A stretch of 64,000 nucleotides of DNA from Ancylostoma caninum (lineage: Eukaryota > Nematoda > Chromadorea > Rhabditida > Ancylostomatidae), in the NCBI GenBank assembly GCA_037903475.1, contig JBAJFG010000073.1:372001-436000 (forward strand), read 5' to 3'. Under the pieces are notes generated by a model. The model did not search any database, was not told the DNA's origin, and saw only the letters and a program-made list of their open reading frames with translations. Both the position numbers and the translations under genes were made by a program. Each line of letters opens with the position of its first letter. Positions within the stretch are counted from its first letter, which is position 1. Shown here piece by piece: positions 27,103-39,600 of the stretch.

Positions 27103-27254
27103 GGGCTGGGATTCATGAAACGATAACCAAGCAAACCCAGGCTAGCAAACCAATTCTTGTCGTCTGCGTCTCTTAACTCTATGTAGTCAATACGACAGCC
27201 CATCAAGCTAGCCACTCGTGGTTTGCTTGGTTATCGTTTCATGAATCCCAGCCC
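27103..27254. mobile_element. small MITE with perfect 35-bp terminal inverted repeats
   Basis: 27103-27137 (starts GGGCTGGGATTCATGAAACG) is the exact reverse complement of 27220-27254. It is 152 bp long and non-coding. The terminal box GCTGGGATTCATGAA differs by one base from that of the enclosing element, so both belong to one superfamily. Confidence 0.88.
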
Positions 27255-27838
27255 TGGTCGGTTAGGCTCAAGTCGCAGTCGTTTTAGGCGCTGACCACGA
27301 CTTTCCCCATTATTGTGCACGCCACCTTCGTTTTCTCTGCAAAATCAATTTTTTTCCTGAATTGACTATCATATACCCATCTTAGCCCTACCAAAATGAG
27401 ATAACGGTACAAAATGAATACGATATTAGTGTTTAGCACCTTAAATAACCCCTTTTTACAAAGTTTCGGCAAAAAAAAATTTGAGGCCTCTCATGTGGAA
27501 TATGCAGCGCCAATCCGCGCGGTAGATTCTTCATGTTTTACCATAATGGTAAGAGACCCATATGGAGACCCGCTTCTAGGAAGGAAAAAGAGGAAAACAA
27601 CGTTCTGCTATAAATTCCTCACAAAATATTTCCCAAAACTTTCATTTCGCGCTCTACATCCTGAAAACTCGGCCGTGTTTACGATTGTATTCGATGCTTC
27701 CCGGTCTTCCCGCTTCCTGGTCGTTCATGAATACAAATCCTACCCGTACGGGTGACTAGGAAGGTTCCCGCCGGGAACCAGCTGCAGTGGGTACCTGTCA
27801 CGCCCCTTCCCGTTCCCGTGCGTTCATGAATACCAGCA

Positions 27839-30800
27839 CAGTTCTTTCTTGTATACATTGTCACTCAAAAAGTCATTTTTTTTTCACATATTGTCCCTTA
27901 ACAATTCTCATAAGATTTGAGAAGATTGACAGAGTTATGAAAAACTCTTATCTGCAGATTTGGACTGTGTACTTCTACTTTGTAACTGTCTAGCAGATCT
28001 AACCCTCTACTATTAGTCAATTTCAATAACGACGAGAATAGCGTCATAGCGCGTAAAATTGCGGCCTCTGCACTGAACGGTAAGCGTTGACGTTCGGCGT
28101 TGCTTCCAGCCGATTATCGCATGCTTGTCCGCATCTCTTTTTATCTCTGATTTCTCTTCAACTATCGTCGCTAGTGAATCGAAGTATAGCTTCGTGGTAG
28201 AACCATCTTTTCTCATTCCATTTTTTACCAACACTTGTGCAATGCTTCTCATCGAGCCTCATTGTTGATACTTTTGCTCAGTTTGATAATTTTTGGAATT
28301 ATAATTTGTTTTTCATCTCTTTTGGTCGTTTTGGCCTTCGTTTTATTTCCTACTTTCTTTTGCCCTTTCTTCCATGCAGACTTTTCGAAGACGGGCGGGT
28401 CTTCTTTCAATATTGACATTACTTCTAAATGAGTGCGTAGTGGGTGAGTACTCCATCCTTCTTTGCTGCAACTTGAGACTTTAACAATTCATCGGGTTCG
28501 TTCGTCCTTTTTAGTGTGTCTATTTGCTGAAGCATGAAGGTTTCAGTGTCGTGTCTGTCGGCACCTCGTCGCTGTTGTTTCGTGTTGAGCTGCCTTGTCA
28601 AGTATCCTCAATGTCCTCGTTCGCGCCCCCGTCTGAGGTCGATACATGCTGGCCGACGTAATTTGCATACTGACCACTTCGACGTTTCCTCTTTCCGCTC
28701 GCTCATAATTCAATTCCCGTCTCGAGCGTACTCCAGATTGACATTCTTCTCATATACTTCAACAATGAACCCAGTTAAGGATGCAATAGTGTGAGTAAAG
28801 TTCACATCTCCTTTTTTGATTGATTACTTGCCGCGATTTCGTTGACTTTGCTTTCTTTGTCCTTTCGCGGAGGAATTCAACCTGCCAGATGCAGTTTTCT
28901 GATACTTTTTTTGCGGTTGGATACAGTTTTTCGGTGCGTGTGATCGACGTTCCTTGTTTACACTGTCTGTTAGTGCGCGCGCAGTGGTCAGCCGCTCTTG
29001 TATTCGATTCCATGCAGATGTTCCACTACTGTTTAGCCATGCAAATTACCCTGACACATTATTTTCGAGTCTACGGAAACCAGTGTTTGACGTGCCGCCT
29101 TTGGGCTTTTACTGTACTTAATTCTTATTTTCTTTGCCTTTGCTTTTCATTTGTTTTCAATATTTTCTTTCCTCATTCATTGTCCTACAATCATTTTGTC
29201 AGGAAAATTGGCTTTTTTCACGAGCTTCCTTGCATACTTTTGGAAATGTCAGTGATAAAAACATTTTATGGTATCTACTTCCGACGACTAGAGACGATCT
29301 CTATCGTCGTTGCAAAAGCGCATTTTCTCAGTTTGCAGCTTGCAAGCAATCTGTTTCTAGTCTATTTTGAAAGGAAAAGATACATAATTGGTATTTGTGC
29401 CTGCTCTCTGTACCTCTCTCTTACCTCTCCGGATATTTTTTCCATTTCCAACTACCTTCCCTTGTGAAACAATTAGTGAGCGATTGTATTTGTAGGCCGT
29501 ATTTTATTCTTCTTTCTTCGCAAGGGCTTGTCTATTTCTGCTCTTTTTTTTTTGCAACGCAGCTGAACGAATCACCCTAGCATTTGGATGTGTCTATTTT
29601 ACATATGTAATTAATCTTTGCAAAAGTTTTTGCGTGTAGCTTATTAGAGGCGGATTCGGAATGTTCTCGGGAATGTCTACCCGGCGTTCTTCTAGACGAG
29701 TTCTACTGGTAGAAATGGCTACACTGTGCCCGAGTGACTCATTTCAACAATAACATGCCATGCTGAAGATAGCAAGATATATTATGTTTTGTAGAAAAAC
29801 TCGCCCATTCTGGATGAGTTAGAAGCTTTTGACCTTTGCGGAAACGTTTATGAATTCTGTCACAGACAAGCTCATTAATAGGTGTACTATAATATATCTG
29901 AGCCGTTGATGCTGTGATTAGTGTGTATCACACTGGTACCTCATAGTTATTACTTTTCGAGTCAAGAGCATATTCCTGCAGGAATACTTCAGCGCTTCTC
30001 ATTTTCACGTCATCTCAACCTTCATATATGTATATCGCAAGTGTTCATCATTTCCTCTGTAAGAATTCGGCACGTTTTTTTTTCTGCTTTGCTTACTTCT
30101 TTTTAGCTATTATGCATTGGATGCGGTTTGCAGTTAATGTGTTATAATGATGTTCAGGTTCAGTCAGCTAACTGCGTATTAGCCATGATGAGTTATTAAG
30201 TTGTCTTGTAACGTCATTGCTATTCATTTTTTTTTCGTCTGTTGCACTTCTGGAACGCGCTCTGGGAAACGCCCTCATCTCCAAGCATGTCATTGTGGTG
30301 GACACGCTTGCGCGAGACTACCTAAAAACAGTGCTATGCAACTTTAGACCTTTTCATGTCAATGGAGCTGTGGAGAAGAGCCTTTTTCAAACCATCAGTC
30401 GAGATTTGTGTTAAATCTTTACACACTACTTACTTGTCTATAATGAGGTCCGTAGTATCGAGTCAATGAATATCTCATTTCTGCAACATTTGAGCGTGCT
30501 AACTACACTGCTATATTAATTTCTGTGAGCATTGCCAGATACTAATCAATATTTCGCTATGAGACTCGAAGGTCTTGATAATCTGAGAGTATGTGTGTTC
30601 GCGAGAGGGTACACTGCTAGATAAACTGAAATTCCGGGATTGTTTCCAATCATCGCATAAATTTCAGTTTCTTCTGTCATTGTTTTCTCATTTGGACCCA
30701 GTATCACCCTAAATTCCCCATATTACGATATAGGATTGCGTCCTAAGCGTTCTTTTTCTCCTTTCCCTATGTGGAAACATTCTTTATGCGCACTTTTCCT

Positions 30801-32343
30801 ACCTGTTTCAAATGGTGCTTAATTGCCGTCACGCAGCTGGCCACTTGCGCGCAATTGCTGATGGAGCGCAATGCAGTGGAAATTTTGAGACCGTTATAGC
30901 CTCCAATAGAAAACGCGGAATATTAGCACATTGAAAGACAGATTCAATTCATGCAAATTGCTTTTTAGATGTTTTAAACCACCTTTCTCCAAATTTTCTT
31001 TTTGAACTACCTCTTTCGACCACTTTTTTGGCCAATTTTTCATGTCTTCCATCTCTATCGTTTCCGTTTTTACTTTACGTGCTGACGGCATTCGGTAAAT
31101 GTTGAGCAGCGGGAAGTGACTCCCCAGGGAATCTTCCGTCGCTGACCCTCACTCTGCCCGCATTATGCTCCTTGCTCGGCCACGCAGTGCCTTCTTCGTT
31201 TAATTGCGTTTAAGTTCGCCAGCCTTGGTTTTTTCCTGCAAAAAAGCCTAATCACTCAGTACAAATTTACGCTTTGCTGCTGCAAGCAATCTTCGCGTGT
31301 CAGGTCTTCATTTGAGAAGGTCTTTTTGGTTTTAAAACATACCATGTCGTTAAAGTAATGTTCGGTTGATTTACTGACACGCAATTTGACTGTCATGCAA
31401 GGAACACGATTATAAAGAAGAATTTTCGCGTCTTTATTGTCTCCGCTTTCAATTCTTTACTGTCCTTTTCGTGTGATTATTCATAGCACTCATGTCCTTG
31501 TTACCCATTCATGTGTTTCATTGTTCGTTTCTGTTCATGGATGTAATCGCCTCTGGGAGTGTTCCCAGATTGTTGTTGGAAATTCATGAATTTTCGTTTT
31601 GAGGCGTTTATTTCGTCTCTCATTTTGTTCTGGTTTCGTGATTGCCCATTTGCTCAACTTGCTCAAAATTCTACATTTGCATCTTACTTTCTCGCTGTGT
31701 GAACTAAATTAAAGTTCATTGGTTTTTCTAAAAATTTGTAACTGGCTTATTTGTCATTGTAATTTTTCTTTTTGGTTTGGATCCAATTCTAAATAAAACT
31801 TTAAATCAACTAAATTTTGGTATCTTTGCTCAGGTCCAGTGCACATTGTTCACTTCTTCGCAGTATTTTTTAGTTCTCGCATTCCATTTTTTTTTTTCAA
31901 ATTATTAGTTTTCAATTTCACTTCGCATCATCAGCCCAACAGGGTGTTGTATCAAGGGTTTTCTTTGAAAGAGTAGGTAGAACCTATGTATATGTTAAGA
32001 TTACACCGCATCCTCGATTTATTTTCTGCGCAAACTTCCTACGAAAGATTCGAAGGAGTTGATGCCTAAAGTGGACCTTTTGCGTACTGAATCTTGCTTA
32101 ATTACTAGGTTTTTGGTGGTTTCAAGGTTGTCCTATGGAAGTTCTTTCAATGCCTTTTTCTTTTCTTGTTTTCACAAACTTTCGTGTGTTCTTCTGAATG
32201 TGCGTAAACGTGCGTGCTCGTTGCGCGGAAGAATGTCTATACAATTTCTGTGCAATTTACGGCTTATTCTAGATTGATGGCCATATAAACGGAGTGTCTC
32301 AATCTATGCAGAAAGCGAGAAGGTCGAGGAATGCGCCATAGCT
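27839..32343. promoter_or_regulatory. upstream region of cdh-4; no gene supported
   Basis: These 4.5 kb precede the cdh-4 start and would hold its promoter and any 5' non-coding exon. A TATGCAG at 32306-32312 could be a trans- or cis-splice acceptor giving a leader of about 30 bases before ATG. Weak open segments at 28013-28252 (-), 28533-28790 (+) and 30217-30414 (+) have protein-like stretches but no family. Confidence 0.4.
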
Positions 32344-33631
32344 ATGAATTGGCGTCCAAGTAGCCGGCACCTTTTGTTGCTATTATTATTAATAGCGCAA
32401 AGTGCAGTATTCGCTCGACGAGACCTCCGAAGGCAAATTCCGTTCGTATTCACTGCCAAATTATATAATGTTTCGCTAGAAGAGAACACTCCCGGAACGG
32501 AGTTTGCCCGTTCGTCCGATCATGTCCGGATCGGAGTCCCTCTCCCTCATAGTGATGCGACTGTCAAATTTAAAATTGTCGAGGTATGTTCTGCTTCTTC
32601 TGTCTTTTTGTTTTCTGTATGGTGCTTCAGCTCAGTTTAATCGTGCAGGGGGACCGACAACACCACTTCAAAGCACATTCTCGCCAAGTGGGGGATTTTG
32701 TGTTTTTGCGGATTAGACAAAAGGACCGGATGGACACACCACTGAACAGGGAGCTTAAGGTAAGCTGTTCGATTTTTAGACACTTGTCGTGATGCTTCTT
32801 GTGAAAGCTCTTCATTTTCACTTAGCTTTCAAGTCCTATTGAATATTCGTTATTCAGCTTTCCATGTATTTGATTGCTTTGAAAGAGGGTTAGTGTTGAA
32901 GAGACTTAAATGACACATATTTCTTATGAATTCTTGTTTGTTTTGTTTTCTGTCATTTTTCCGTCTTGACTTGTCCGCCTACGTTTTAATGGGTCTGAAG
33001 CGTGAAGGAAGATTATTTCTTACTTGTCATGAGTTTTCCCCATACCAGTTTTAATTGGAGAAATCCACCATCCATTGCGATTTTATTTCAGGATCACTAC
33101 GACTTCTTAATAAAGGCAACTTGTCGTCAAAAAGAGGCGGGCAACCTCGAAGCCACTGCTAAGGTCCGTCTGACTATCACTGATCGAAACGATGCAATGC
33201 CAATTTTCACGTTGGAAGCTGATCAATACGAGGCAACAATTAGCGATCAGGTATTTGTCATTCGACTCGTTCCTTTTTGTGGTTGTGTGTGTTTTTTTTT
33301 TAGTACACATCGCTGTTTTTTCAGCTTGCTCCATTCTCCGACGTGATTCGGGTGGAAGCATCGGACGCTGACGAGGGGATCAATGGGCAGATCTACTACT
33401 CGTTAGTGAATCGATCAGCGGACTTCACAGTGGATCCTATCACTGGTACTGCCAGAATATCGTTACAAGGAAAGCCTATAATGAACTGGTGCAATTTCAG
33501 GCTGGATTCGATCTCTGAGGCATTTACGTAGTGGTGTTTACAATCTAAAGGTGCGATCAGAGGATAGAACATCTAGATTGCTCTACAGTGATCCTGACCA
33601 GATCCAACCAGCATGGATGAAGGATGTAGTG
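32344..33631 (+). CDS. cdh-4: cdh-4 exons 1-5: signal peptide, EC1, EC2
   Basis: Exons are 32344-32583, 32649-32759, 33092-33250, 33325-33445 and 33501-33631. Exon 1 encodes a leader with a run of seven leucines, then the sequence AQSAVFA ending near residue 24. The first cadherin strand follows, with the SLEEN motif. EC1 closes with DRNDAMPIF in exon 3 (residues 148-156). EC2 starts in exon 3 and carries the ASDADEG calcium motif in exon 4. Exon 4 must stop at 33445: reading through meets TAG at about 33529, whereas a 55-base intron (33446-33500, GTACTG to TTTCAG) restores DPITG followed by WIRSLRHLRSG, a normal cadherin strand. EC2 lacks a proper DxNDxxPxF exit motif. Confidence 0.85.
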
Positions 33632-36600
33632 GTAAGTGCTGTTATGTTCCGCTTTTTCATATGCTCGTGTGCAGAAATTTGTTGTCATAATGAACTACCT
33701 GAATTATTCGTTCTCATTTCTATTCATCTCCATGCAACCTCTTTAGAGATTTAAGAACGTTAAATTAAAAAAAATTATTTGGTGCTTTGAGTGCTATTAT
33801 CGAATATTAAATACGCCTAGGTTTAAAGAACAAAGAATATAAAGATTATCGGAGCTCTCTTAATTTCCTTTTGTTTCTCGTCAACGTTAATTTGGGATCT
33901 GCTCATCTAGATAACTCCATCTACAGAGACCACGAAATTACATCTACAACATGTAGATGTAATTTCGTGGTCTCTGTAGATGAATTTGAGTGTAATTCGT
34001 CAACGGATTTTCTCATGAAAAATGTCTTTGTTCTTTTCTAGGATTTTCTCGGGAAAAATGTACTTGTTCTTCCCTAGTTCCTGGAATATATTTTGATTGT
34101 TTTGCATTGTAACTATTGAACTATGTTGGTTTCGAAGCTGTTGATCCAAGACAACAAAATTTCCAATTTTTCATGTCAAAGGCTTCGATGCGCAGTGACT
34201 ACTTTGATTTTCATTACTTAGATAACGGAGTTTGTTAAGAATATTTTGTGAGAATTCCCCTATCTTGCTTCATCTCATTTTTTTAATCGCTCATAGCAGC
34301 AGTATTCTTGAAAGTGTAGCGTTTTTTTCCAAGACACGATTATACTGTCGTTGGTTTTCAGATCACAGTGACCGAGACAAAGCGCCGTCATCTGAAACTA
34401 CTCGTCGCAAATAAACTGATCAATGGATACCGCTCTGATATAGAACAACTAGCAGCTGTTATACGAGTGGACATTCCACCGAATGAGGCTGCGCAAGGGG
34501 GTCCGATTCACCTCGACGTGGTTGAGGATGACCTGAAGCATTGGTTCTCTTTGAGAGAAAGTGGAAATTTGGAGTGGCAGCTGTACACGGTAACTATTTT
34601 TTACTTGCAATTTTCCTTTTTTTTTTTGTCCATCCCATTGAGTCGTCTTGATTAACAGGTCCCGGGTCGATTGATTCCACAGCAAACAAACGTTACCATA
34701 TCGGCTGGACAAGAGCACCCGTCGAGTGGTATGGTCAACACAACGGCGAACATTAAGGTGACCGGTGTTCGTTTTGTCTTGCGCATAAAAAAAGTTTGCG
34801 TAGAAAATGAGATGAATGCTACAAGCTGACGTGTTATTTAAAGAAAAAAGTGCGAATTGAGCTGAAACACATTTGTTATGGCCGTTTTAGAATGACCAAA
34901 TGGTCGAGGGTTTTTTCTTGACAAAAATCTTTTTTTTCTAATTTAGCAAAGCAAAGTTGTTCAGATCGAAGTTGGTGAACCGCATTCGATCGTCTTCGAG
35001 GAGGCCACAGCATCCTTCAATGTCAACGAGTCCGCTCCACTAGGATACATTATAGGAAGAGTGTCAGCTAGTGCAATGTACAAAAAAGATGAGAGAAGTA
35101 TTAGGTGGGTGTAGGTAGTTTGAAGTTTGATCTCTGATGGTTTTGCCATGCCTCTCAGTTCCGAAGACAGAATTCTACTAGTTTTTCACCTACATTTTGA
35201 GTGAAAGCGATTCTTCGAGGTATCATGTAGTCTGGAAAAAGTTTGTTCTTATGTCTATCCTTTCCACTAATGATCGGATGACACAGTGGTACTGTTTTAC
35301 TTGATTGCTGCAATATTTTGGAGCTTCTGTTTAGCGCTTCTTTTGCGAAAACAACCAAGTCACTTTTCATTTTCTATCCATTCATTTCCCAGATATTAGT
35401 TCAAATGATTTTGCTTATTAAGGTACTATTTGGAAATGCGTGAAAACACGACCGTCCCGTTTGAGGTCTCTGAGAAATCGGGGATCATTCGACTTTCCCA
35501 GGAACTTGACTATGAAACGCAGAGAGAATATAGCTTCAACATTCTGGCAAAGGTAAGCGGTTATACTCTTCACTTTTCTTTCTGTGTTTGGGCGATAGGT
35601 GAGCGCTCTTATATCCCTTATAGCTTGTGAAGAGATTATGTTACAGCTGGCTGGATTTGGAGGACAGACTTCTATTGTGGTTACCGTTCATGTAAAGGAT
35701 TCGAATGATCATTCACCTATATGGGCCGCTAAATGGATACGCCAGGGACCAGTTGCCGTTCCCAGTGACGCAGCAGTTGGCACAGTCTTTCTAAAGGTGA
35801 TTACGAACAAAGCACTTGTTGATTGAACTTGGAACATTTTCCGTTCACATCAGTGATCTGGGGATAGAGGGGCGAAAGCTGAAATTGTAGGATGAAATTT
35901 GCTAACGATGTTGGGTATTTTGATCTGCGACCATCATTCTTGGACATGCTCTTCCTAGCACTGAATCGATTCATTCTGATCCAATTTTTTCAGGTGGATG
36001 CCCTGGATCTCGATTCTGGCGATAATTCTCGAATAGGATACAAATTATCGTCCGATTCTCAAGTGCCGTTCTCTGTCGATTTCGAAACTGGCGAGGTAAT
36101 TCGAAGTTTTCTTCGTGTGTCGTGAAAAAATGTTTATTCCGTCGTCAATTTCTTCATTTTTGGATGTTTCGAGTTTTTTTTTCTTGTAACTTTCATTTTT
36201 CTTCTCCTTGTAGGATAGGTTTCATTCCTCTCAGAGTATGTACAGTTTTCCTGTAAGATGTAGAAAGTTTCCTTTCTGACGGAGTGCAATTCTTGCACTA
36301 TTCTGTTCTTTATAGATCTCTCTGGCAAATTCTTTGAAAAAGGGTGAAAATGAGTGGAATCTCTCTATATGGGCTGTAGATGCTGGGAGGCCGCTGCCAC
36401 GATCGACATTTCTCAATTTAGTTTTCTACCGGAATGGAACAAAGGTACATTAGTACATGTGTAAATATCCTCTGTAGTATTTTATGCAGGTCATTTGATC
36501 CTAAGTGCGTGAAAGGTAATATCCACTAAGTAGTGTTGTTGTCCAGGTGCCAGCCAAACCTAAGCCGGTCGTGGGTACGGAGCCATCCAATAATCACGCT

Positions 36601-39600
36601 CCGTTGTTCGACGAATTCAGTGGACCAATCGAAATTCGAGAGGATATAGAAATAGGAACGGTGCGTGTATCTACACAGAGAATATTCAGTTCGTCGAAAC
36701 GATTCGACCTGACCTGGGTAGTATACGGTATTGTGTCTAGTAGAATGAGTGAACGCCAGATGGTAAGTGGCACAGTAACATGCGCAGCATCGTGTGTTTT
36801 ATTGCGACCTCGAACAAAGGCCCTGCCAGGGTCAAGTAATCATCGAGAAAGTGCGGAGATTTCCGGATAATTTCTAGTAAAGGAGATTGGATTGGGAGAT
36901 AATTATGGAGTTTCAGGCAGTAGCTGTGATTTCTGCATCGGATAACGACGTCGGTTACGGAGGATTGGTTCGCTTCTCGATGTGGGATGACTACTTTACG
37001 ATTGAGCCTGAAACCGGAGTGATTCGAGTGGCAGGAGATCTTACGGAACTGTTGAGGCCTGGTGTAACGGTGTTGAACCGTGATGTTGAAATCACTGCTT
37101 CCGACGAAGGATCACCACGGAAAAGCTCGAAGAAGACTGTGAAAATCCGCATCGAAGACGTCAACAATCATGCACCGCAGTTTCAAGAGGTTTGCCTTTT
37201 GAAAATATTTTTTGGAATTTGGTTTTTTCCAACATTTCGGATAGTAGTAACTTTTTTTTAAATATTTGTACTACTGGTTCCGACTACAAAATATGGATAG
37301 TTCATTCTTGGATCTTCCTTTTCCTCCTTCCTTCCTACTTCTTCTCCTTAGCGTCTACCCTGCGCATTCGCAATGTCCGTTGTATAGGATCTCCTGCGCC
37401 ATAAGGCACGATCCTGGGGTCATTTTCTGTATCTCTTATTTCTTTCAAATTATTACCATTATTTCTCCCCGTGAACGGCGCCCTTCCATCTTTCTTTCTT
37501 CACGGTGCAAAAAAGGTCTTTATTTGCTGTTTTTCAAAATTTTTTCTCTCTCTCTCTTCTCTTCTGAACACCTCTTCAGTTAGTGTGTAGTCCGCGATGT
37601 TGTCCTTACTCTCCTTATGCGTAATTAGCTAATGGATTGGCTCAATGGACCACTGTGCCGGGGAGGTCGGTCGAGCGTCTCGTCTCGCCATCTCAGGTAT
37701 CCGGCCGCTCCTTACTAGGGCAGATGGGAGGGAGGCGCAAGAGTGCAAGAAATATTAGTCGCAGTGAAAGGGCTATCAGAGATCGGATGATTGATGTAGA
37801 CGCACAAGTACGTAGGCACGCAGAAATACATAGGTAGGAAACCCTTGGTTACAGAAGTGTGGGAATTTCGTCATTTTCTTAGTGTATAGTTGAAAAGAGA
37901 AATGGGTAGATTTATAGGGAGAACATATGTTGTCTGATGGTTTATTCATAAGCTCTGAAGTGGTAATAATTCATTTAAATGCTAATTACTGCAGGTAAAC
38001 GAAGAACAATCCGAAGCGGTGAAATAGAAACTCCACTTACATAACGTGTATAGGATTCCCGCAACTTCACAGCTTTTTCATGGGAAGTCAGATCTTCTCT
38101 GGGTTGTGAAAGGGTTACTGTTTCTCTGGTTATAATCATTTCTGTACTGACTTGATGCATGGGAAAGTAGGGTTAACGGCTTTGCTTAATCCCTCTGGCG
38201 TAGCATCATTCATCAAATGGGTAACTCAGTGGGCTTAACGTCAACATGCCAGCTAATAGAGATGAATATTCAGAAAGAGACTAACAACTGATCCTTGGAC
38301 TCTTTCATCGAATGAGAAATTGCATTGAAACAGGGACGGGTTTGTTGGAGTGAAAAAATTGTGTCAACATTCCCTTGTTCACGGCGATTGATCTTTTGTA
38401 TCAAAAAATTGATACAAGAGGATGTGTCCGCTATTTGTCATATATTAGGTTAGTGCAAAAATTCTGTCGTTCATTCCTTGACGGCTTTAATTTTTCCACA
38501 ACTTTACCGAACTACAACCTCGACAAGGGGTAAAATTTTTTCTATTAGTAGAGATCACTGCTTATTTCATGGGCATTTACCCGGTGTCCTATGTTTAGAA
38601 CACGAGAAACTGTAAAGCGAAGAAATTGGAGAAGTTTCTGAATTGTCATGTTTGGCGATCTTTTCCTTGCGTAGCAAGAGCCTCTGGAGGTGTTAAAGAT
38701 GGCAATTATATGTCAAAATTCCGGAAGAACGTGATGGGTTGTGAGTCGCGTCCCAGCGAAATCATCGAAACTTGAAGCAGGTCCTGGAAGCGGATTTTGG
38801 CTGAGTTCGACCAGAAAATGAACCCTTAGTCATCTCAAGCGCGTTTTTCTAGTGAAGCGTGTTCAATCTTTTGGACCAAATTACAGCTATAGGTAGTGCT
38901 CAGCGTACTGCTTCTAATTAGCGGCACTGATTGGATCATTCCAGAAAAAGTCGAGAGAGTTTTACAGAAAGTGCTTATCTGTACTTCACTAAAGTGGAAA
39001 CCATCAAGCCAGAGCTCGACAGTGAAATTGATATTGACCTCCAGATTAAATGCAAAGAAGGTGTTTCGAATCAAATCTCTTGTGGCCCTTTTGGGAAATC
39101 ACACGAAACGGAAAATTGAAGATGCAGTGTCCGTGAATTTTCAGGAATTTCTTGCCTACTACTTGCATTGAACACCTCTTATATCCACAGAGAAAAAGAG
39201 CAGGATTTGTTCTACTAGTCCATCACCATAACTAGTTGTTACACGACAAACAGAATGAGTTATGGATTCTTGGGGGAAAACCAACAAAACTTTTGCACCG
39301 ACCTAATGTTATATCCAAAGTGTCGCGGTATTTATTGGATAGCCTTCCTATTGAAAGCCTGAGACCATTGCTGAAGATGCTTGACATATCACCAACTACT
39401 TCATGTGTAGAAATGAGTGTCCTACACTTTACGACCGCTGATTCATATTCAAGTGTTGGTGGGTGTGTGAGTTGCGAATACTGTAACGTTGTTTTCCTCG
39501 ATGTTTTCTCGATTCCACTAGTTTCTGCGAACGATGAATCACAGTAGTACAACGCAATTTATACTTTGCAAAATCGTAGATAGTTTTTTAGTGGATAAAG

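Larger units (their letters stand above)
26464..27838. mobile_element. composite terminal-inverted-repeat element, 1375 bp
   Basis: The outer ends are TGCTGGTATTCATGAA and its reverse complement, flanked by CAG on both sides. Second copies of the TATTCATGAA box lie inside each arm (26541 and 27724). The arms are rich in GGGAAGG/CCCGG. Nested inside are a smaller element (27103-27254), a rearranged half-copy of it (26879-26964) and a tRNA-like segment (26963-27004). No transposase was seen. Confidence 0.75.
33446..34361 (+). other. introns 4 and 5 of cdh-4, with small repeats
   Basis: Intron 4 is only 55 bases. Intron 5 (33632-34361, 730 bases) contains a perfect hairpin at 33918-33982 and a 36-base tandem duplication at 34005-34076, listed separately. 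I see no coding sequence in the rest; it is AT-rich. Confidence 0.7.

Noticed and set aside
28013..28252. Minus-strand 79-codon frame (LYFDSLATIVEEKSEIKRDA)
   Set aside because: Protein-like stretch but no homology, no exon partners; too weak to call.
28533..28794. Possible upstream first exon of cdh-4 ending at a GTGAGT donor
   Set aside because: Exon 1 at 32344 already has its own ATG and signal peptide; no phase-compatible acceptor links the two.
30217..30414. Plus-strand frame with ALLERALGNALISKHVIVVD
   Set aside because: Reads smoothly but has no recognised motif and no clear splice sites.
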